Origin: Candidatus Latescibacterota bacterium | Lineage (GTDB): Bacteria > Latescibacterota > UBA2968 > UBA8231 | DNA: 64,000 nt | Direction: 5' to 3' | Assembly: GCA_022820485.1 (NCBI GenBank) | Contig: JAJEFJ010000054.1 | Coordinates: 1 to 64,000, forward strand | Shown here: piece by piece, positions 46,972-55,605 of the stretch | Numbering within the stretch: position 1 is the stretch's first letter | Layout: the number at the start of each line of letters is the position of its first letter | Made by a program: the position numbers and the translations under genes | Notes under the pieces: generated by a model | Told to the model about the DNA's origin: nothing | Databases searched by the model: none | The model's input: the letters and a program-made list of their open reading frames with translations, nothing else

Positions 46972-49900
46972 GTTCTGTACTTAACTGGAGTAGCCGAGGA
47001 GGGCACGGCTATTTGCCTTTTGGGCTGCAGCCGAATGGAGTGGGGGCCGATCTGTTCCTCAATACCGATCAGCAGATCGTCGCAGGGATCTACGCGAATG
47101 GTTTTTGAGCGCACCATCTTGTCCTGCTCATCGCCGTTTTGGAGCTGGAGCCACAACTCGCAATCGCCCGTGTAGCGCTCGCACAGTTGGCGCAACCGCC
47201 TGAGCAGGGGGTCGCCCACTTTATGGTAGGGCAGCGACAAAGTGATCGACTCGGTCAGTTGCGCTCGCGCCGATTTGAGGGGCAGCGCACTGTCGGCCTG
47301 TAAACTCAGGCGTCCGTTGCGCTCGCAAACGCGGCCCTCTACGAGGATGGTTTCGCCTTCCACGAGTAGCTGTTGGTGGCGGGCGAAGACTTCGGAGAAA
47401 AACGCGATATCGCCCGTACTATTGAGGTCTTTGAGCGTGACAAAGGCAAAGGGATTGCCTCGGCGGTCAAAGAGCTTGCGCACCTCCTCGACTAGGCCGC
47501 CGACTCGTAGCCGTGCACCGTCGAGCTGCTCATCTATCTCGCTTAGAGGTCGCGCGAAGTTTTTGAGATCGCGGGCGTAGGGCTTGAGTGGATGGCTGGA
47601 GATATAGAGACCTAACAGGTCGCGTTCCTTGGCCAGCTTTTCGCGCTCGGACCACTCCTCGATCTGGGGCAGTTCCTGCACTATCAGTTCGGACGAGCCG
47701 CCGCCGTCGAAGAGGCTAATCTGCCCCCTCTCGCGGTCTTCTTGGGCCTTGCCTGCGGCCTTTAACGCCACTTCTAGCGCCTCCATTTTCTGTGCGCGAT
47801 GGCCTTCCAGACCGTCCAATGCGCCAGCAGCAATCAGACTCTCGACCACGCGTCGGTTGACTGCGTGCGAGTCGATGCGCTCGCAGAACTCGAAGAGGGT
47901 CGTAAAAGGGCCTTCGGCAATCCGCGTATCGACTATACTCTGTGCCGCGCCCTCGCCGACGTTCTTGATCGCCGCCAAGCCGTAGCGAATGCCCTCGTCC
48001 GTCGGCGTAAAATTGAGCGTACTCTGGTTGACGTCCGGCGGCAGGGCAGAAATGCCCATGCGGCGGCAGTCGTCGAGTAAGACGGTCAACCGGTCGGTAT
48101 CTTTGCGCTCAAGAGTCAGGCTGGCGGCCATGTATTCTTGGGGATAATGAGTTTTGAGATAAGCATTTTTGTACGCACCTTCGGCATAGCAGACCGAGTG
48201 CGACTTATTGAAGGCGTAGCCGGCAAAAATTTCGATCTCGCCGAAGAGCTTGTTAGCCAATGTCTTTTTCACCCCGCTTGCAGTGCAGCCGCCGACGAAG
48301 TCCTTTTTGACCTTGGCCATTTCCTCGGGCTTTTTCTTGCCCATCGCCTTGCGCAAAATATCGGCTTGGCCGAGGGTGAAACCGGCCAGCTCTTGGGCGA
48401 TGCGCATGACCTGCTCCTGATAGACCATAATCCCATAGGTCGGCTCCAAAATCGACTCCAACTTGGGGTGATCGTAGGCGACGGCCTCTTCGCCGCGCTT
48501 GCGGGCGATGAAGGTCGGGATATTGTCCATCGGCCCTGGGCGGTAGAGGGCGTTCATGGCGATAATGTCTTCGATGGTGTCCGGCCTGAGCTTGATCAGG
48601 TATTCGCGCATTCCCGCGGACTCAAACTGGAAAACGCCGATCGTCTCGCCGCGGCCAAACAGGTCGAACGTGGCCCGATCGTCCCACGGAATCGCTTCCA
48701 AATCAAAGTCCGGCTCCTTGAGTCGAATCAGGCGCAAGGCCTCCTCGACCAGCGACAGCTCCTTTAAGCCCAAGATGTCCATCTTCAGCAAGCCGATGTC
48801 CATGCAGGTCTCGCCGACGAACTGGGTAGTTATAGTCCCGTTTTTGGGGGAGCGATAGAGTGGCACGTAGTTGGTCAGTTCGCCTGGAGCGATGATGACC
48901 GCGCAGGCGTGGACCGAGGCGTGACGCGCCATGCCCTCCAGCTTGCGGGCGTATTCGATCAGCTTGCCTTCGTTGCCGGGCGCTTGGGCCACCTGTTGTA
49001 GCTCGGGCACCCGCTCGATGGCCTTTTCGAGGGTAATTTTCAGTTCGGTCGGCACCTGCTTGGCGATGCGATCCACCTCGCCAAAGGACATGCCCAAAAC
49101 CCGCCCGACATCGCGCACCACCGCTTTAGCCCCCATAGTCCCAAACGTGATGACCTGTGAGACGTTGTCCTTGCCGTACTTATCCACTACATAGCGCAGC
49201 ACTTCGTCGCGCCGGGTGTCGTCAAAATCGACGTCGATATCGGGTGGCTCAATGCGTTCGGGATTGAGGAAGCGCTCGAAGATCAGGTCGTACTTGATCG
49301 GATCTACATTGGTAATGCCGAGACAATACGAGGCCAAGCAGCCAGCGGCCGAGCCGCGCCCCGGCCCCACGGAAATGCCCTGATTACGGGCGTGGTTGAC
49401 CAGATCCCAGACGATGAGGAAGTAGCCGGAAAAATCCTGGCTGGTGATGACGCTTAGCTCGTAGTCGAGCCGATCTTGCACGGCCGGATCGACAGTGCCG
49501 TAGCGCTGCTCCAAACCCTCCTGCGCCAGTTGCGTCAGATAGTCGTCGCTGGAGGCGTAGCCAGCCGGGATCGGAAAATCCGGCATATAGGTTTTCCCGA
49601 ACTCGAGTTCGACGTTGCACTTGTCGGCAATTTCGAGAGTCCGCTCCAGCGCGTCGGGCAAATCCGCAAACAGCGTTCGCATCTCTTCGGGACTCTTCAT
49701 GTAGAGTCCGTCGGGATAGCACATGCGATTTTTCTCGTCAACCGTCTTGTTGGTCTGAATGCAGATCAGGGCGTCGTGAGCGTCGTGGTCGGTGGCTTGT
49801 AGGAAGTGGAAGTCGTTGGTGGCCACCAGCGGCACGCCCAGCTTGCGGTGCAGCTTGAGCAGGCCGTCGTTCACCTTGGCTTCAGGGTCGATGTCGTGGC

Positions 49901-50438
49901 GCTGGATCTCCAAGTAGTAGTCGTCGCCGAAGATGTCCATAAACTCGCGGACGACCTTTTCGGCTGCGGCTAACCCCTCGCGCTGGATCAGGTGCGGAAT
50001 CTCACCGCCGATGCAGGCCGACGTGCAAATCAGGCCCTCGGCGTGTTCGCGCAACAGCTCCTTGTCTATGCGGGGATTGTAGTAGTAACCTTCGAGGTAG
50101 CCCTTGGAGACGAGCTTGGTCAGATTGCGGTAGCCAGTGGCGTCTTTGGCCAGCAAGACCAGATGGTTGGAGGCGTGAGTTAGGCCGCGGGCGGCCTGGC
50201 GCACGTGGCGGCTATCAATCGCCACATAAACTTCGCAGCCGATGATGGGCTTAATGCCGGCGTCTTGGCAGGCCCTGTAGTGCTCGATGACGCCGAAGAG
50301 GTTGCCGTGATCTGTGATAGCCAAGGCCGGCATGCCCTGCTCGGCCGCCAACTCGGCCATCTCGCCGACCCGGCATGCTCCATCGAGCAGACTGTATTCG
50401 CTGTGACCGTGTAAATGGACGAAATCAGCCGAAGCCAT
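46968..50438 (-). CDS. dnaE: DNA polymerase III subunit alpha
   Basis: PHP domain FVHLHGHSEYSLLDGACRV; GPGRGSAAGCLASYCLGITNVDPI; PPDIDVDFDD; KSHSVCYA. Confidence 0.97.
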   Translation of the reverse strand: MASADFVHLHGHSEYSLLDGACRVGEMAELAAEQGMPALAITDHGNLFGVIEHYRACQDAGIKPIIGCEVYVAIDSRHVRQAARGLTHASNHLVLLAKDATGYRNLTKLVSKGYLEGYYYNPRIDKELLREHAEGLICTSACIGGEIPHLIQREGLAAAEKVVREFMDIFGDDYYLEIQRHDIDPEAKVNDGLLKLHRKLGVPLVATNDFHFLQATDHDAHDALICIQTNKTVDEKNRMCYPDGLYMKSPEEMRTLFADLPDALERTLEIADKCNVELEFGKTYMPDFPIPAGYASSDDYLTQLAQEGLEQRYGTVDPAVQDRLDYELSVITSQDFSGYFLIVWDLVNHARNQGISVGPGRGSAAGCLASYCLGITNVDPIKYDLIFERFLNPERIEPPDIDVDFDDTRRDEVLRYVVDKYGKDNVSQVITFGTMGAKAVVRDVGRVLGMSFGEVDRIAKQVPTELKITLEKAIERVPELQQVAQAPGNEGKLIEYARKLEGMARHASVHACAVIIAPGELTNYVPLYRSPKNGTITTQFVGETCMDIGLLKMDILGLKELSLVEEALRLIRLKEPDFDLEAIPWDDRATFDLFGRGETIGVFQFESAGMREYLIKLRPDTIEDIIAMNALYRPGPMDNIPTFIARKRGEEAVAYDHPKLESILEPTYGIMVYQEQVMRIAQELAGFTLGQADILRKAMGKKKPEEMAKVKKDFVGGCTASGVKKTLANKLFGEIEIFAGYAFNKSHSVCYAEGAYKNAYLKTHYPQEYMAASLTLERKDTDRLTVLLDDCRRMGISALPPDVNQSTLNFTPTDEGIRYGLAAIKNVGEGAAQSIVDTRIAEGPFTTLFEFCERIDSHAVNRRVVESLIAAGALDGLEGHRAQKMEALEVALKAAGKAQEDRERGQISLFDGGGSSELIVQELPQIEEWSEREKLAKERDLLGLYISSHPLKPYARDLKNFARPLSEIDEQLDGARLRVGGLVEEVRKLFDRRGNPFAFVTLKDLNSTGDIAFFSEVFARHQQLLVEGETILVEGRVCERNGRLSLQADSALPLKSARAQLTESITLSLPYHKVGDPLLRRLRQLCERYTGDCELWLQLQNGDEQDKMVRSKTIRVDPCDDLLIGIEEQIGPHSIRLQPKRQIAVPSSATPVKYRT

Positions 50439-50737
50439 GATCACCTCCGCTACCTGTATGCGCTAGTAAAAAATCTTTGAGCTTAGAAAATATGGCCGAA
50501 CAACGGGCCAGACTGCCTAGGGAAGGGCATCGCCTCGGGTGAAGCATAGCCAATTCAAAAAGGGCTGTCAATGTCCCAAAGAAGAGGCCATTTTTATAAC
50601 ATTTTATTATTATTTTATTTACAAAAAGAGAATTTGTTATACACCGTTTACAAAACAGACCACACCCGCCTGCACTGCGAACTTGTCTCTGGAAATAGAC
50701 CGGTCTATCTTTGATTTTTTGCCGAGGAGCTAATCAG

Positions 50738-50986
50738 ATGATCGACCAAGAATTGTTGGCAATTCTCGCCTGCCCTGAGACTAAAGAGCCGGTCGCGCTC
50801 GCCGAGGAAGAACTCATCGCCGAACTCAACAGCCGCATTGCGCGCGGGGAAGTCAAGAATCGGGCCGGTAAAACCGTAGAAGGCAAGATCGACGGCGGCC
50901 TAGTGCGCGCAGATGGCGCGTACCTCTATCCGATCCAAGACGAAATCCCCATCCTGCTTCTCGACGAGGCCATTCCACTCCGCTAG
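50738..50986 (+). CDS. Trm112-like protein
   Basis: MIDQELLAILACPETKEPVAL...GAYLYPIQDEIPILLLDEAI. Confidence 0.85.
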   Translation: MIDQELLAILACPETKEPVALAEEELIAELNSRIARGEVKNRAGKTVEGKIDGGLVRADGAYLYPIQDEIPILLLDEAIPLR

Positions 50987-50999
50987 CGTCCGCGCAAAA

Positions 51000-51029
51000 A
51001 AAGGGACTGTGCGCTTATACAGTCCCTTT
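51000..51029. terminator. Intrinsic terminator
   Basis: AAAGGGACTGT-GCGCTTAT-ACAGTCCCTTT. Confidence 0.8.
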
Positions 51030-51043
51030 GCCAACTTACATTA

Positions 51044-51128
51044 TGGTGCCGAAGCGGGGATTCGAACCCCGACGCCCGAAGGCACTGCCCCCTCAAGACA
51101 GCGTGTCTACCAATTTCACCACTTCGGC
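51044..51128 (-). tRNA. tRNA-Leu (GAG)
   Basis: Minus strand GCCGAAGTGGTGAAATTGGTAGACACGCTGTCTTGAGGGGGCAGTGCC...GGGGTTCGAATCCCCGCTTCGGCACCA; class II with variable arm. Confidence 0.95.
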
Positions 51129-51148
51129 ACAAAAACTAGGCTAGCTTG

Positions 51149-51538
51149 CTACTGAGCCTCGGTCGGCGGCTCCTCAGCAGTCGAGGTCTCAGCGGCTTCT
51201 TCCTGCTCACCCAGCAGGTGCTCTGCTTCCGGGATGGCGGGCACTGCTGGCACCTGTTCCTCGGCCATCGTCCGTTGCGTCGCCGTCGTCGGCGTGGTCT
51301 CGGCCGTCTGAAAGGCCACTGACTGCACCAAACAGCTCAGCATAAAGGCCGTGGCCAGAACGGTTGTGGCCTTGGTCAGAAACGTGGCTGCGGTGCGGCC
51401 GCCCAACACCGAGGAAGAAGCCAAGCCGCCGCCGATCGAGCCAGCCAAGCCGCCCCCTTTGCCCGCCTGCAAGAGCACGGTCACGACTAGGAGCAAGCAA
51501 ATCAGCACGTGAAAAATCGTAAATAGAATCTCAAACAT
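51149..51538 (-). CDS. secG: Preprotein translocase subunit SecG
   Basis: LLLVVTVLLQAGKGGGLAGSIGGGLASSSVLGGRTAATFLTKAT. Confidence 0.93.
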   Translation of the reverse strand: MFEILFTIFHVLICLLLVVTVLLQAGKGGGLAGSIGGGLASSSVLGGRTAATFLTKATTVLATAFMLSCLVQSVAFQTAETTPTTATQRTMAEEQVPAVPAIPEAEHLLGEQEEAAETSTAEEPPTEAQ

Positions 51539-51549
51539 AATCTTTCTCG

Positions 51550-51625
51550 GAATTAGGAATTAAGAATTAGGAATTAGGAATTACCTCCTCCAATTCGCAA
51601 TTCGTAATTCGTAATTTTTAATTGA
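51550..51625. repeat. Two abutting heptanucleotide tandem arrays (GAATTAN and YAATTCG types)
   Basis: GAATTAG GAATTAA GAATTAG GAATTAG GAATTAC - CTCCTC - CAATTCG CAATTCG TAATTCG TAATTTT TAATTGA. Confidence 0.9.
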
Positions 51626-51638
51626 AATAAATTTAAGG

Positions 51639-52391
51639 CTAAAGGGCGGCCTTCACAATAGCGGCAAACTGCCCGGCGTCCAGTGCGGCACCGCCGATCA
51701 AGCCCCCGTCGATGTTGTCTTGGGCCAAGAGCTCGGCCGCGTTTTCGGGCTTGACGCTGCCGCCGTACTGGATGCGCACTTCGGCGGCTGCTGCTTTGCC
51801 CAAGTGCCCAGCGAGGAAATAGCGGATCATCGCATGGACCTCTTCGGCTTGCGCGGCCGTCGCCGTCACGCCGGTACCAATCGCCCAAACAGGCTCGTAC
51901 GCCCACAGCACCGCCCTAGCTGCACCCGCCTCAATCCCGGCTAGGGCACCGCCCACTTGGCCGAGGACGACCTCTTCAATTCGGCCAGCTTCGCGCTCTT
52001 GCAGGGTCTCGCCGACGCAGACGATCGGGCACAGGTCGGCTTGGAGGGCACAGGTTAGCTTGCGGTTGACCAGCGAGTCGTCCTCGCCGCAAAACTGTCT
52101 TCGCTCGGAATGCCCTAACAACACGTAAGAGCAACCAGCCGCCAAGAGCATATCGGCGGATATTTCCCCGGTGAAAGCTCCCTGCCGCTCCCAGTGCATG
52201 TTCTGGGCCCCCAGCCCAATGGCGCTGTCGGCGAGGGCCGCACGCACAGCTTGCAGGCTAGTGAAAGGCGGACAAATCACGACTTCTACGTCGAGCCCCG
52301 CGACCAGCGGCTTGATTCCTTCGACCAACTCGACGGCCTCAGCAGCGGTCTTGTGCATCTTCCAGTTGCCAGCGATAATGGGTCGGCGCAT
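51639..52391 (-). CDS. tpiA: Triosephosphate isomerase
   Basis: RRPIIAGNWKMHKTAAEAV, YVLLGHSERRQFCGE, WAYEPVWAIGTG, IQYGGSVKPENA. Confidence 0.97.
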   Translation of the reverse strand: MRRPIIAGNWKMHKTAAEAVELVEGIKPLVAGLDVEVVICPPFTSLQAVRAALADSAIGLGAQNMHWERQGAFTGEISADMLLAAGCSYVLLGHSERRQFCGEDDSLVNRKLTCALQADLCPIVCVGETLQEREAGRIEEVVLGQVGGALAGIEAGAARAVLWAYEPVWAIGTGVTATAAQAEEVHAMIRYFLAGHLGKAAAAEVRIQYGGSVKPENAAELLAQDNIDGGLIGGAALDAGQFAAIVKAAL

Positions 52392-52392
52392 T

Positions 52393-53595
52393 TCAGCTTT
52401 CCTCGTCGTCTAAGATCGCCACCCCGGGCAAAACCCGCCCGCTCATGCACTCTAGCGAAGCCCCACCCCCAGTGGAGATGTGGGTCATCGCTTGGGCCAA
52501 TCCGGCTTGGTTTACAGCTGCGGCCGTGTCCCCGCCGCCAATAATGCTCAACGCACCCTCGCGGGTGGCGTCAGCTAGGGCTTGGATGATCTGTTGGGTA
52601 CCCTCGGCAAAGGACTCCATCTCGCAGACTCCGAGGGGGCCGTTCCACACTATGGTACCTCCCCGAGCGATCTGGTCGGCGTAGCGTTGCCGGGTCTGGG
52701 GGCCGATGTCCATGCCCTGCCAACCGCGTGGTATGGCGTCGCGGGCGACCACTTGCGCTTGGGCGTCGGCAGCAAAGCGGTCGGCGACTACGCAATCCGC
52801 GGGAAGCTGGAGGTCCAATCCCTCATCTTCTACTCGAGTCAATAGCTGTCGGGCCGTATCTAGGCAATCCTCTTCGAGCAGCGAATCCCCGATCTCTAGC
52901 CCCATAGCTTTGAAAAAGGTATAGGCCATGCCGCCACCGATGAGCAGGGCATCCACTTGGTTGAGCAAGTGCTCAATCAACTCGATCTTGCCCGAGATCT
53001 TGGCCCCTCCCAAAACGGCAATAAATGGCCGCTGCGGATGGCGCAGGGCTTCGTCGAGATAGGAAATTTCCCGCTCCATCAACAGGCCGCTGGCCCCCGC
53101 GCCCATACAGCGCGGCACCCCCTCGGTCGAGGCGTGGGCCCGGTGCGCCGCCCCAAATGCATCGTTGACGTACGCATCGCCCAGCTCGGCCAATTGCTGG
53201 GCAAAAGTCCGCTCGTTTTGCTCCTCTTCCAGGTGGAAGCGCACGTTCTCCAACAGCAGGACCTGCCCCGGCTGCAAGGCAGCGGCTTGAGCCGCGACTT
53301 CGGCACCCACGCAGTCTGGAGCCATGCCCACCGCGCGTCCCAACAACTGGCTCAGGCGCTCGGCTACCGGAGCCAGCGACAGCGCCGGTACCCGCTGGCC
53401 GTGGGGGCGGCCCAAGTGCGACATCAGAATTACGGACGCACCCTGCGTCAACAAGTGCTCAACCGTTGGCAGGGCGGCGCGAATCCGCGTGTCGTCGATG
53501 ATCCGGCCATCCTCGTCGAGCGGCACGTTGAAATCCACTCGCACGAGGACTCGCTTGCCAGCCACATCGAGGTCCCTGATGGTGCGCTTAGCCAT
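52393..53595 (-). CDS. pgk: Phosphoglycerate kinase
   Basis: GKRVLVRVDFNVPLDEDGRI, ILMSHLGRPHGQ, VNDAFGAAHRAHAS, IIGGGDTAAAV. Confidence 0.97.
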   Translation of the reverse strand: MAKRTIRDLDVAGKRVLVRVDFNVPLDEDGRIIDDTRIRAALPTVEHLLTQGASVILMSHLGRPHGQRVPALSLAPVAERLSQLLGRAVGMAPDCVGAEVAAQAAALQPGQVLLLENVRFHLEEEQNERTFAQQLAELGDAYVNDAFGAAHRAHASTEGVPRCMGAGASGLLMEREISYLDEALRHPQRPFIAVLGGAKISGKIELIEHLLNQVDALLIGGGMAYTFFKAMGLEIGDSLLEEDCLDTARQLLTRVEDEGLDLQLPADCVVADRFAADAQAQVVARDAIPRGWQGMDIGPQTRQRYADQIARGGTIVWNGPLGVCEMESFAEGTQQIIQALADATREGALSIIGGGDTAAAVNQAGLAQAMTHISTGGGASLECMSGRVLPGVAILDDEES

Positions 53596-53599
53596 GCTA

Positions 53600-54649
53600 T
53601 CAACCGAAAAATACCGTAGCTAGGTCGTATAACTCTTGGTCCACTACCTTGAGCTGATTGACCGCATCGGCGAGTGGGATCGCCACGATTTCATTGCCTT
53701 GCAGACTCACCATCTTGCCGAAATCGCCGGCGTGCACCAAGTCGATGGCGGCAATGCCAAAGCGCGTGCCCAAGACGCGGTCGAAAGCCGTGGGCGTCCC
53801 CCCGCGCTGCAAGTGCCCGAGCACCGTAACCCGCGTCTCGTAACTCGTTGCCTCCTCGACCGCGTTGGCGACGAGTTGGCCGACGCCGCCTAGCTTGACG
53901 TGGCCGAACTCGTCGAGGCCCCCCTCGGAGACCACGTATTCGTTCTCCTTGCCTTCCGCTGAAATCTGTGCCCCCTCGGCCACTACCACGATCGAAAAGT
54001 CCTTGCCGCGTTCGTGTCGTTTGCGGATGGTCCTGACGATTTCCTCAATGGTGTACTTCTGCTCGGGAATGAGGATCATATCCGCGCCACCGGCCAAGCC
54101 AGCGTAGAGGGCAATCCAACCGCTGTGCCGCCCCATGACCTCAATGACCATCACTCGGTTGTGGGATTCAGCCGTGGTGTGGATTCGGTCAATGGCCTCG
54201 GTGACGATATTGACCGCCGTGTCAAAACCAAACGTGTAGTCCGTGCCATTCAGGTCGTTGTCAATGGTCTTGGGCACGCCTATGACCGGCACGCCCATAC
54301 TCGTCAGCTTGTTGGCAACCCCGAGTGTGTCTTCGCCACCGATGGCCACGAGCGCATCTAATTTCATCCGCCGCATGTTATCGATGACGATTTCGCCGCC
54401 ATCTTCCTCTTTGAACGGATTGGTGCGCGACGTGCCGAGGATGGTGCCGCCCTTGGGCAAAATGCCGGAAATTTCCTCCAGTCCCAACGGCTCCCAGTCG
54501 CACTCCAGCATCCCTTTCCAGCCCTTGAGGATGCCGCGAAAGCGATATCGGTACGCAGTAATGCCCTTGCGCACCGCAGCGCGAATGACGGCGTTGAGAC
54601 CCGGACAGTCGCCTCCTCCGGTCAATATGCCGATCGTCTTTTCGGCCAT
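53600..54649 (-). CDS. pfkA: 6-phosphofructokinase, predicted PPi-type residues
   Basis: GILTGGGDCPGLNAVIRAAV, IGGEDTLGVAN, IGVPKTIDNDLNGTDYTFGFDTA, EVMGRHSGWIAL. Confidence 0.94.
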   Translation of the reverse strand: MAEKTIGILTGGGDCPGLNAVIRAAVRKGITAYRYRFRGILKGWKGMLECDWEPLGLEEISGILPKGGTILGTSRTNPFKEEDGGEIVIDNMRRMKLDALVAIGGEDTLGVANKLTSMGVPVIGVPKTIDNDLNGTDYTFGFDTAVNIVTEAIDRIHTTAESHNRVMVIEVMGRHSGWIALYAGLAGGADMILIPEQKYTIEEIVRTIRKRHERGKDFSIVVVAEGAQISAEGKENEYVVSEGGLDEFGHVKLGGVGQLVANAVEEATSYETRVTVLGHLQRGGTPTAFDRVLGTRFGIAAIDLVHAGDFGKMVSLQGNEIVAIPLADAVNQLKVVDQELYDLATVFFG

Positions 54650-54750
54650 ATTCGGACTCCTTGGCTCGCGGCTAATTCTGAGTACAGCTTGGAGTATGGG
54701 GGATTCCAAAAGCGCCTAAATGTAGGAATTTGTTAGAATTAGGTCAAGAA

Positions 54751-55428
54751 TTAGGTCAATAGATCGCCCGCGCCCGAGCGCGCCAAAACAACGGCCCACA
54801 GGCGGTCGCTCCCCACGGCTTGGGCACAGGCGACCATAGTCTCGCCGGTCGTCCACACGTCATCTACTATTCCGATCCGAACGCTTGCGGGCAGCGCGGC
54901 CACGGGCGCAAAGGCATCGCGGAGATTGGCGCGGCGTTCCTCTGCCGACAAAAAGGCTTGCTGCCGAGTATTTCTCTGCCGGCGCACGACTCCGTGGAAC
55001 ACGGGCACGCCGAGTGCGGCCCCCAACCCAGCGGCGATTTCCGCGCTCTGATTGAACCCGCGCTCCCGCTGCCGAGCCGGGTGCAAGGGCACGGGCAACA
55101 AGCAGTCCAGTGGAGCGAGTTGCTCAGCCAAGCACTGCCCCATGCGCTCGCCCAACGCCCTCCCTAGCCGCACTTGGTTGCGAAATTTAAGCGTGTAAAT
55201 GGCCTGTTGCAGCGCACCGGTGAACGGCCCCAAAGAGACGACCTGTTCAAACGCATGACCCCCGTCCTCGGAATGAGGCCGCAGGTGGCGCGGCACAATC
55301 TCCGCCCAACACGATCCGCACAGCAGTTCGGCGGCCTCAATGTCCGCTGCGCAAACCGCGCAGTGCGGCGGATAGGCAAAGTCCAACAGGGCGCGGCCCC
55401 ACGTCTGTAGTGTTTCTATTTTGCCCAC
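54751..55428 (-). CDS. comF: ComF family amidophosphoribosyltransferase-like protein
   Basis: CAVCAADIEAAELLCGSCW; PARQRERGFNQSAEIA; IGIVDDVWTTGETM. Confidence 0.9.
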   Translation of the reverse strand: MGKIETLQTWGRALLDFAYPPHCAVCAADIEAAELLCGSCWAEIVPRHLRPHSEDGGHAFEQVVSLGPFTGALQQAIYTLKFRNQVRLGRALGERMGQCLAEQLAPLDCLLPVPLHPARQRERGFNQSAEIAAGLGAALGVPVFHGVVRRQRNTRQQAFLSAEERRANLRDAFAPVAALPASVRIGIVDDVWTTGETMVACAQAVGSDRLWAVVLARSGAGDLLT

Positions 55429-55605
55429 TGCTCGTTACTCAAAGACCACATCATTGGCACGCTGTAGTGCGCTACGTATGACAAAGAAAAAAACGTGCCA
55501 ACCCAACGCGCCGTCCACTTCCTTGCGGACTTGCTATAATTCACTCCTTTCTCGTATTTCCGATAATTCCGTTATACAACTCACACTCCGAACAAAGGAT
55601 CAATC

